Shown here in pieces: positions 7,512 through 13,098 of a DNA stretch of 19,558 nt. Numbering within the stretch: position 1 is the stretch's first letter; each line of letters begins with the position of its first letter. Origin of the DNA: CAZKXU01 sp964556665. Lineage in GTDB: Bacteria; Bdellovibrionota_C; UBA2361; CAZKXU01. The position numbers and the translations under genes were made by a program. The notes below the pieces were generated by a model, which was not told the origin of the DNA, did not search any database, and saw only the letters and a list, made by a program, of their open reading frames with translations. The stretch lies in NCBI GenBank assembly GCA_964556665.1, contig CAZKXU010000066.1, positions 1 to 19,558 on the forward strand, read 5' to 3'.

Positions 7512-9050
7512 TTAAGTAAAATCCAACGAGATCAACTCGCCACGCTCATTCACAGGCGGATCTTTAGGAATGAACACAGTAAAAGTAGTCCCCTCCCCGA
7601 TCTTGCTTATTACTTCAATCTTTCCACCATGCGCACTAACTATACTCTTTACTACAAAAAGACCAAGACCGGTCCCCGCTATATCACGGTGCTTCTCAAG
7701 TCGTGAAAACCGCTCGAATATCTTTTTAAGCTCAGAGGGCTCCATGCCACAACCGGTATCCTTGACCATAACCGCCACACCTTCAACACTAGCCTTTGCT
7801 GCAAGCGTTACCTTTCCGCCTTTAGGGGTAAACTTCAGTGCATTACTGAGTAGATTGCCAAATACACGGGTTAAACCTAACTTATCCCCGTTTATTGTAA
7901 GATCCTCACACTCGAGCTGCAACTGTACATTACGTGAGGCTGCTACAGTATGATAATCATTGATAAGATCCTGAAGGATAGGCTGCAACGGTTGAGGCGT
8001 AGGCTTAAGAATAAAAGTTCCCTCCTTTATTCTTCGTGCGCTCAGAAATTCATCAATAAGGCTAAGCACGCCACGAGCTGAAGAACCAATTCGTAGTACC
8101 AGATCTTTATCGCGTTGATTAATGTTCTGGCTCTCCTCTAACAGATCAACTGAGATCAGAATTGCCCCTAGCGGCCCCTTTAAATCATGCGTAGTGGTCG
8201 AAAGCATATCACGCTGGAAGCGCTCACGCCGTTTATGCTCACTAATATCTTTTAGCCAAAACACATATTCATGTGCCGCTAAGCCACCTTTAATTGCGGA
8301 CATACTTAGATCATAGGCGTGGTCCTTCTCACCTTTAATGCCGATCTCTGTACTCCAACCAGCACCTGTCGAGAGAGAGCTCAGATGCTCCAATAGATTC
8401 TGCTTTAGATTCTGAACCTTATCTACTTTATCACCAAACCAGTCTTTTACATGAGTGGTGGCACCTCCCATCTTTGAGATAACTATCGCAAAGGCCGTAT
8501 TATGATAAAGTAGCTGCCCGTTCACATTGGTGACAGCCATTGCATCACTGCCGTTTTCAATTGCCACTCTTAAAGCCTCCATCTGGCTTTTATACTGCTC
8601 CCGCTCCTTTTCAATTAGCAAGGTTGTATAGAGCCTTGTTAAGGCAAGTATTACTGTTTCACGAAAATTGTGATCGAAATTCTTTACCAGATAGTCGCGC
8701 GCGCCTAGTTTCATCGCCTCTACCGCATCCTGCAACAAGGTTGAGGAGGTAAGTACAATCAATGGGGTCTGCGGTGCTGCGGCACGCAATTGAGAGATAT
8801 GGCGCAGCCCCTGGTTATCGGGGAGATGAAGATCGGTAATAATCAGTGCAGGAGCATTAAGCTTGATCGACTCCAACCCAGCAGCTACATTATTTACATC
8901 TGAAACCTCGGCACAGAGCTCCCTTACAGCACGCTTTATGATTAGTGCATGTGCCGGTTCATCCTCAATCAATAATACCGAAGGGAAGAGATATGTCGTT
9001 TGATCTTTTATCACTAATTTTCTAATATACGGTTTCGCATTTAAGGACAA
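7512..9050 (-). CDS. Receiver-PAS-histidine kinase hybrid signalling protein
   Basis: 512 aa with the receiver domain first. The receiver (about 24-140) has acidic pair E29-D30, phospho-acceptor D73 in IITDLHLPD, T101 and K123. A PAS-like region follows (about 155-270, with ENGSDAMAVTNVNGQLLYHN and a closing WLKDISEHKRRE linker). Next come HisKA with H288 in STTTHDLKGPLG and HATPase_c with N-box NLLSNALKF (399-407), DTGCGM (431-436), FERF (445-448) and GTGLGL (459-464). All catalytic residues appear intact. There is no transmembrane segment, so it is cytoplasmic. No partner response regulator is nearby, so it is an orphan whose receiver probably takes input from another kinase. The listed start is TTG 9050; GTG 9014 (500 aa) is equally possible and would separate it better from the divergent dcd gene. 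Confidence 0.92.
   Translation of the reverse strand: MSLNAKPYIRKLVIKDQTTYLFPSVLLIEDEPAHALIIKRAVRELCAEVSDVNNVAAGLESIKLNAPALIITDLHLPDNQGLRHISQLRAAAPQTPLIVLTSSTLLQDAVEAMKLGARDYLVKNFDHNFRETVILALTRLYTTLLIEKEREQYKSQMEALRVAIENGSDAMAVTNVNGQLLYHNTAFAIVISKMGGATTHVKDWFGDKVDKVQNLKQNLLEHLSSLSTGAGWSTEIGIKGEKDHAYDLSMSAIKGGLAAHEYVFWLKDISEHKRRERFQRDMLSTTTHDLKGPLGAILISVDLLEESQNINQRDKDLVLRIGSSARGVLSLIDEFLSARRIKEGTFILKPTPQPLQPILQDLINDYHTVAASRNVQLQLECEDLTINGDKLGLTRVFGNLLSNALKFTPKGGKVTLAAKASVEGVAVMVKDTGCGMEPSELKKIFERFSRLEKHRDIAGTGLGLFVVKSIVSAHGGKIEVISKIGEGTTFTVFIPKDPPVNERGELISLDFT
9043..9047 (+). promoter_or_regulatory. Shine-Dalgarno of dcd that fixes its start
   Basis: AAGGA seven bases before the ATG at 9055. 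The nearby ATG at 9050 reads only ATG-ATA-TGA, so the start at 9055 is the one used. Confidence 0.7.
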
Positions 9051-9054
9051 TGAT

Positions 9055-9573
9055 ATGATTAAACCTGACCATTGGATACGTAAGTTTGCTGAACAGGGAG
9101 GAATACTACCTTTTAATCCGGAGCAGATAAATCCTGCAAGCTATGATGTGACCCTTGGTAATCACTGGATCTGCCCTACGCGAGACCCGGAGGAGACAAG
9201 AAGTGAATCGATCACTCTATTTCCTGGTGAAGTTATTTTAGCTACAACTCGTGAGTACGTTAAGCTGCCACGTGATGTTGTAGCCGACCTTAAACTTAAA
9301 AGCTCACTTGGTCGCCTCTGGCTAAATCATAGCTTAAGTGGCTGGATTGATTGCAATTTCAATGGTCAGGTGACACTTGAATTACAGAACTTAGGGCCCT
9401 ACCCAAGAGTATTGCATACAGGCATGAGGGTAGCTCAGCTTGTTTTTATGGGTATGGAATCTGCACCAGATGTTGCCTATGGTGAGGGAGGTCGTGGTAG
9501 CTACCAGGGTCAGACCGGCGCAACTAGGGCGCATAGTGAGGGTTTTTTTCCTAGGATCTCCGATAAGCGGTAA
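9055..9573 (+). CDS. dcd: dCTP deaminase (dUTPase superfamily)
   Basis: A 172-aa trimeric nucleotide-metabolism enzyme that deaminates dCTP to dUTP, supplying dUMP for thymidylate synthesis. The signature is clear: KSSLGRLWLNHS (S83, S84, R87 for phosphate binding), GWIDCNFNGQVTLELQN with the water-activating glutamate E109, then HTGMRVAQLVF. The C-terminal YQGQTGATR tail is the nucleotide-closing segment. The sequence is closer to dCTP deaminase than to plain dUTPase, but a bifunctional dCTP deaminase/dUTPase cannot be excluded. It starts only 4 bp from the longest start of the divergent hybrid kinase gene, so its promoter must lie inside the kinase reading frame or the two promoters overlap. 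Downstream are two hairpins that could end transcription. Confidence 0.92.
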   Translation: MIKPDHWIRKFAEQGGILPFNPEQINPASYDVTLGNHWICPTRDPEETRSESITLFPGEVILATTREYVKLPRDVVADLKLKSSLGRLWLNHSLSGWIDCNFNGQVTLELQNLGPYPRVLHTGMRVAQLVFMGMESAPDVAYGEGGRGSYQGQTGATRAHSEGFFPRISDKR

Positions 9574-9584
9574 TATCCCGTTTT

Positions 9585-9640
9585 GGACTGCGGAGCTCCA
9601 GCTCTGCCGGAACTTTGGCGGAGCTGGAGCTCCGCGGTCC
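9585..9640. repeat. GC-rich 56-bp hairpin repeat (REP-like) downstream of dcd
   Basis: Arms of 24 bp (9585-9608 and 9617-9640), GGACTGCGGAGCTCCAGCTC... against its complement, with two mismatches around an 8-base loop. The right arm is about 17/22 identical to the right arm of the hairpin near 19217-19292, and both end in CCGCGGTCCC, indicating a dispersed family. It lies 12 bp after the dcd stop and may also act as a transcription barrier. Confidence 0.8.
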
Positions 9641-9654
9641 CAATTCCATAATCC

Positions 9655-9678
9655 TAAATCCGGCAGTTGCCGGATTTA
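9655..9678. repeat. Perfect 24-bp inverted repeat
   Basis: TAAATCCGGCA, GT, TGCCGGATTTA: eleven perfectly paired bases with a two-base centre. There is no T-run on either side, so it is not a standard intrinsic terminator. It sits between the GC-rich hairpin and the 186-bp palindrome. Confidence 0.7.
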
Positions 9679-9684
9679 GTTCAC

Positions 9685-9870
9685 CTAGTGCTCCTCCAAA
9701 TAAGTTTTTTCACGTCTAGCATCACATCGTTGCCCCACCTTGTCACGCTTCTCAGTCGGAAAATCCTCGCAATACTCCAGTATTGCTGCGGATTTCCTCC
9801 TTCCGAGGCGTGCCAATCTGGGGCAACGCTGCGCGCCATACGTGAAAAAACTTATTTGGCGAAGCACTAG
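9685..9870. mobile_element. 186-bp symmetrical palindromic element (MITE/REP-like)
   Basis: Begins CTAGTGCTCCTCCAAATAAG and ends with the near-complement CTTATTTGGCGAAGCACTAG. The arms pair imperfectly throughout. The apex, GCAATACT-CC-AGTATTGC (9769-9786), is centred exactly at the midpoint of the element, so transcribed or single-stranded DNA would form one long hairpin. Reading frames inside it are by-products of the symmetry. A truncated copy is at 1-55. No transposase is in view, so mobilisation would need to be in trans. Confidence 0.75.
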
Positions 9871-9874
9871 AAAA

Positions 9875-10011
9875 AGCAGTTCTAACCCTTTTTTAGGCCG
9901 AAAAATGCCCGAAAACAGCTCGGCAGCAGCCTCACCTTTTGGGTGAACTCGCAAACTTAATAAAGCTGTGTGTTTTCGGGCATTTTTCGCCTTTTCTTAG
10001 TTCGAACTGCT
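9875..10011. repeat. Second long palindrome, 137 bp, between the 186-bp element and rpsT
   Basis: The outer arms AGCAGTTC (9875-9882) and GAACTGCT (10004-10011) enclose perfect 19-bp arms at 9899-9917 and 9971-9989 (CGAAAAATGCCCGAAAACA and complement). A small TCACC-TTTTG-GGTGA hairpin (9932-9946) lies in the loop. It starts four bases after the previous element. Its sequence is unrelated to that element, so this is a different palindrome family placed in tandem. Confidence 0.7.
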
Positions 10012-10094
10012 CCTTCTAGGATAATTTACATCTACTTGAATGTGCTGGCCTACTGTGATACCGTACTGCTTCCAATTTTTAATGAGTTTTTTAC

Positions 10095-10352
10095 ATGGCA
10101 AACCATAAATCAGCGATTAAGCGAAACCGTCAGAATATCAAACGTAGAGAGCGCAACCGTCAGGCCCGCTCAAAAGTAAGAACTGCTATCAGATTAGCAT
10201 TAGATACTGCTAAGAGTGGAAAGAAAGATGAGGCTCAGAAGCTAGTTAAGCAGGCGGAGATAATCGCAGCTAAAGCAGCTTCGAAAGGTCTTATTCATTG
10301 GAAAAACGCAGCAAGAAGAATCAGCAGACTCTCAGCCCAGGTAACAAGATAA
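10095..10352 (+). CDS. rpsT: 30S ribosomal protein S20
   Basis: An 85-aa, lysine/arginine-rich, all-helical protein that binds 16S rRNA in the small subunit. The start MANHKSAIKRNRQNIKRRERN, the central SKVRTAIR and the late WKNAARRISRL segment are diagnostic, and the length is normal for bacteria. It is encoded alone, with no cistron immediately before or after it, preceded by about 520 bp of palindromic DNA and an 80-bp unremarkable stretch that should hold its promoter. The Shine-Dalgarno is weak. Presence of S20 shows the host is a bacterium, as archaea lack it. Confidence 0.96.
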   Translation: MANHKSAIKRNRQNIKRRERNRQARSKVRTAIRLALDTAKSGKKDEAQKLVKQAEIIAAKAASKGLIHWKNAARRISRLSAQVTR

Positions 10353-10373
10353 GTAAAATCTACTCAGATGTAT

Positions 10374-10405
10374 TCCCTCTGTGTCCTCCGTGACCTCAGT
10401 GGTAA
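10374..10405 (+). repeat. Dispersed 32-bp repeat, copy 1
   Basis: Contains GTCCTCCGTGACCTCAGTGG and matches 15160-15191 with a single difference over 32 bp in the same orientation. It lies just downstream of rpsT. Similar 'CTCTGTGTCCTC...' sequences are familiar to me from intergenic DNA of many environmental bacteria, but I cannot verify this here. Confidence 0.85.
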
Positions 10406-10597
10406 TTATAGAATTACGGGCGTAACTGAAGTCCGTGGTTATTGAGCAATTACCTGTAGCAATCACTGACTGACCTCCTGAAAACTTAGGAAGCCGTTTC
10501 CTAACCCTCCGTAGCCATTAGTTATTTATTTGGAAATTTTCAATAAAATTCCAAACACTTAAGCTAACTCAGCGGAGGATGGGTCTGAAACCTACAT

Positions 10598-10626
10598 AAA
10601 AAAACGGCGGTTTTTGACCGCCGTTT
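10598..10626 (-). terminator. Intrinsic terminator of the small secreted-protein gene
   Basis: A perfect 10-bp stem, AAACGGCGGT/ACCGCCGTTT, with loop TTTTG, preceded on the plus strand by a run of seven A. Read on the minus strand this is a GC-rich hairpin followed by a T-run, about 30 nt after the stop codon at 10658. Confidence 0.85.
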
Positions 10627-10657
10627 CTCTGTTTAGCCTAATAGACTAGTCTAAAGG

Positions 10658-10873
10658 CTATGGAAGGATATCTACTCCTTCGTCACCACCACCAACAACA
10701 GTCTCATCGGATGACTCTCCTGGCTTAGGCTCATCTACAGGTGAATCTCCAACAACTGGATCTCTTTGACCGTCAGGTGAGCCCTTATTGCTAGACTTTG
10801 TTCCCTGCTCAGCAAAGCACAATGTTGAAATCAAAAGCGTTGAGAGAACGAAAAAAATAGTCAATCTTTTCAT
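10658..10873 (-). CDS. Small secreted acidic protein, unknown function
   Basis: 71 aa from the ATG at 10873, which has a good AGAGGA seven bases upstream; a longer in-frame start is less likely. Residues 1-21 (MKRLTIFFVLSTLLISTLCFA) form a signal peptide with probable cleavage after A21. A lipobox is not satisfied at C19. The mature part is only about 50 residues, highly acidic and low-complexity, rich in Gly, Ser, Pro, Asp and Glu, ending in VVGGGDEGVDILP. It has no cysteines, so it is probably disordered. A clear terminator follows and a 16-bp palindrome lies upstream, so it appears to be an independently transcribed real gene. No function can be assigned. Confidence 0.7.
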   Translation of the reverse strand: MKRLTIFFVLSTLLISTLCFAEQGTKSSNKGSPDGQRDPVVGDSPVDEPKPGESSDETVVGGGDEGVDILP

Positions 10874-10956
10874 GTTGTTATCCTCTGTAAATTCCAAATT
10901 AAAACAGCTACTGAATACTCAACTAGCTTCTAACACGAGAAACATAACAGCGTCAA

Positions 10957-10972
10957 CAATTATAAATAATTG
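10957..10972. promoter_or_regulatory. Perfect 16-bp AT-rich palindrome between divergent genes
   Basis: CAATTAT-AA-ATAATTG lies between the small secreted-protein gene (minus) and the M3-like peptidase gene (plus). It is about 20 bp upstream of the -35 of the plus-strand promoter. It could be a regulator site, but palindromes in such AT-rich DNA are not rare. Confidence 0.3.
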
Positions 10973-10993
10973 ATGCAGGCAGATTCAGTAAAG

Positions 10994-11021
10994 TTGTTTT
11001 AGACCTGGATGAGCGTATAAT
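10994..11021 (+). promoter_or_regulatory. Candidate promoter of the M3-like peptidase gene
   Basis: TTGTTT (10994-10999) and a perfect TATAAT (11016-11021), 16 bp apart, predict a start near 11028 and a leader of about 43 nt. Confidence 0.5.
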
Positions 11022-11070
11022 AGCTCGTGTCTATGACTTTCTCCTTAATTATCTTAATTTAGTACAAGCA

Positions 11071-13065
11071 ATGAGCTCACTAACTGATCTAAGTGATTCT
11101 AATAGAGCCAGGACGGCTCGCTGGGCTCTAGGACTTGCACTTGCGCAGGGGACCCTGCCTAATATCGCTTCTGCTTTCCAGGAATCGCTAACCGCGCCCA
11201 CGTCTACAGTAGCTAGCGCTGAGAATCCAACATCCCACACTCAGGGGAATAGATATAAAGATCCGGAGTTTGGAGTTTCACAGGCATTCAATCCTGTACA
11301 GGTCGAGGCGTACTTTAAAGCTCTTCAAGCCGCTCAGATCCTCACAGTTGATGACCTCAAAAATTGGATTGAGGCAGGATGGCTTCATTTAAATGCTACC
11401 CTCGAACAGGCATACGGAAATGCGCGGGTGCTTTATTATACCCGTACTAAAAGGGCAGACCTTTCAGATGAAGAGAGGAAAATCGTTGGAGATATTGCAA
11501 ATAAAGTATTTGAAGGAACTGTCGTCCCAATTTGGGAAAGAGGTGTATACGGCCTATTTGACATATTAATGTCTGATAAGCTCACTCCGCTAAGGGAGCA
11601 ATTAGGCGAGGAGTATAAGGAGTTTCTTATTTATTGTGCAGAACAGCGAGCTCTCTACGCTGAGAAGAATTTAGGGGCTGTACCAAGAGAACGAGACCAA
11701 TCCGCTGATAGATATAAAAAAGTTACAGGTGCAACAATTAGGGCACTAAGCGCTCAGATAGCAACAATTAATGGGGATCCAGACAGAGAGAAGCGCAAAG
11801 TGGCATTTGATATCTATGTCGCAAAGATGTCCGAGATTGAAACGGCCCTCACCGATACTTTAAAAGAATGTATAGAGAGGCGACATCAAATAGCAGAATC
11901 AGCAGGGTGTAATAATTACGTAGAGTGGTGCGCTAGAACTCAGAGGTGGGGAATTATCCCAGCAGAGCTTAAACTATTACTAGATACAGTAAAGGAGGAT
12001 TTTGTCCCATTACTACGAGAGGTCTATGCCGCACGCGCTAAGTCTTTGGGTATAGAGGGACCTCTTCGACCGTACGATCTAAAAGTACCTGTAGGTAGTA
12101 AGTTTAAGCCTGAACAGTATCTGGAAGGTATTACAGGTAGAATGGCAGCCTTGCGTATAGTTGCAGGAATATTAGATCCTAGCTTTGCCACGATTATTGA
12201 GGGCAATACTACCGAAGCTGTAGTACCCACCGGGGTAACAGTTGGCGAAGGGGAAACTGCTCGCGAACTTAGGATCCCTGTCTTAAATATTTCTCCAGCT
12301 ACTGTAGAGCAGGGACTTTATACCTTTAATAATCCAGCTAGTCCCGGGGGTGTAATCTATATGTCGCGCATACCGAATGATGGGACATTACTACATGAAA
12401 ATACCCATCAATGGCATAACTCTCTAATGCAGGGCTTACCTACTCTAATAAGACCACCAAAGTTTGCTATGGAGACTTTTGCAATCTCCCTAGAGTACAT
12501 ATATGGCTTGTGTTGCAACAGGATCTACGATGACACCACTCCCAGTAACGATAGAAACGGATCTACTGATGCACAGATAGCTGCTCGATCTATTTATGAA
12601 AATCTTCTGACCCAAACTGTTGAACTTGCGATCTTTACTGAATTTGAACTCTGGATGTATGAAAACCCTGAGGCCTCTCCAGAGGCGCGCAATCAGGAGT
12701 TTGCAAGGATCTATGCTAGTTTTGATTTAGGACTTGATCTGACAGACTACGAACATTTCTATACAGAGTTCGGCTGGAGCCGTTACGGCGCACTGATTAC
12801 CAGCCCTTTCTCATCGACACACCACCTTGTTGGCAATATAGCAAGCTTGCACATTGTAAACCATGTGCATCAGGACAGAAGAGCTGGACTAAATAGCTTG
12901 ATGGATGCTATGCGTTTGGGTGGAGGAGCGGATCTTCCTACACTCTTGGAAACCGCAGGCGTTAAGGTTGAGAATGGACAGCTTTCTCTTACTCCAGATG
13001 CTAGAGCTGAACGTGTGGCCACGTTTAGAAAACTACTAGAAACTCAGCCATGGATTAAAGACTAA
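11071..13065 (+). CDS. M3-like zinc metallopeptidase (oligoendopeptidase F-type)
   Basis: A 664-aa predicted cytoplasmic peptidase. The zinc site is HENTH at 442-446, with the family's extra histidine at 449. A likely third ligand is E468 in AMETFAISLEY, 26 residues after the first histidine, giving an HExxH...E gluzincin arrangement. Upstream, RRHQIAESAGCNNYVEWCA (about residues 270-289) and the following DFVPLLREVYAARAKSLG resemble the M3 helical region. No signal peptide or transmembrane helix is seen. The spacing to E468 and the HENTH sequence are unusual for M3 (normally HExGH), so this is a divergent member. Peptide turnover is the default role. It stands alone with its own promoter and converges on the YYY operon. 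No strong Shine-Dalgarno precedes the ATG. Confidence 0.75.
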   Translation: MSSLTDLSDSNRARTARWALGLALAQGTLPNIASAFQESLTAPTSTVASAENPTSHTQGNRYKDPEFGVSQAFNPVQVEAYFKALQAAQILTVDDLKNWIEAGWLHLNATLEQAYGNARVLYYTRTKRADLSDEERKIVGDIANKVFEGTVVPIWERGVYGLFDILMSDKLTPLREQLGEEYKEFLIYCAEQRALYAEKNLGAVPRERDQSADRYKKVTGATIRALSAQIATINGDPDREKRKVAFDIYVAKMSEIETALTDTLKECIERRHQIAESAGCNNYVEWCARTQRWGIIPAELKLLLDTVKEDFVPLLREVYAARAKSLGIEGPLRPYDLKVPVGSKFKPEQYLEGITGRMAALRIVAGILDPSFATIIEGNTTEAVVPTGVTVGEGETARELRIPVLNISPATVEQGLYTFNNPASPGGVIYMSRIPNDGTLLHENTHQWHNSLMQGLPTLIRPPKFAMETFAISLEYIYGLCCNRIYDDTTPSNDRNGSTDAQIAARSIYENLLTQTVELAIFTEFELWMYENPEASPEARNQEFARIYASFDLGLDLTDYEHFYTEFGWSRYGALITSPFSSTHHLVGNIASLHIVNHVHQDRRAGLNSLMDAMRLGGGADLPTLLETAGVKVENGQLSLTPDARAERVATFRKLLETQPWIKD

Positions 13066-13098
13066 GAAGAGAAAACCAAATTTTTTATAATTTAAAAG

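Larger units (their letters stand above)
10353..10657. other. Intergenic region after rpsT with a dispersed repeat, hairpins and a terminator
   Basis: No gene seen in about 305 bp. It holds the dispersed repeat copy at 10374-10405. It also has two short inverted repeats: TTAGGAA/TTCCTAA (10486-10504) and TTTGGAAATTTT/AAAATTCCAAA (10529-10555). The second lies inside an outer CCTCCG (10506-10511) / CGGAGG (10573-10578) pair. The end is the terminator of the minus-strand gene. A structured rpsT 3' end or small RNA is possible but unproven. Confidence 0.5.

Noticed and set aside
9667..9954. Overlapping open frames on both strands with similar protein sequences
   Set aside because: They arise from the 186-bp palindrome, so the two strands read nearly alike. 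They lack start signals and are not genes.
9685..10011. CRISPR array, because of repeated motifs
   Set aside because: The repetition is mirror symmetry within single units. There are no regularly spaced direct repeats with spacers.
10353..10657. tRNA gene in the gap after rpsT
   Set aside because: No cloverleaf, T-loop GTTC consensus or CCA-proximal acceptor pairing could be found.
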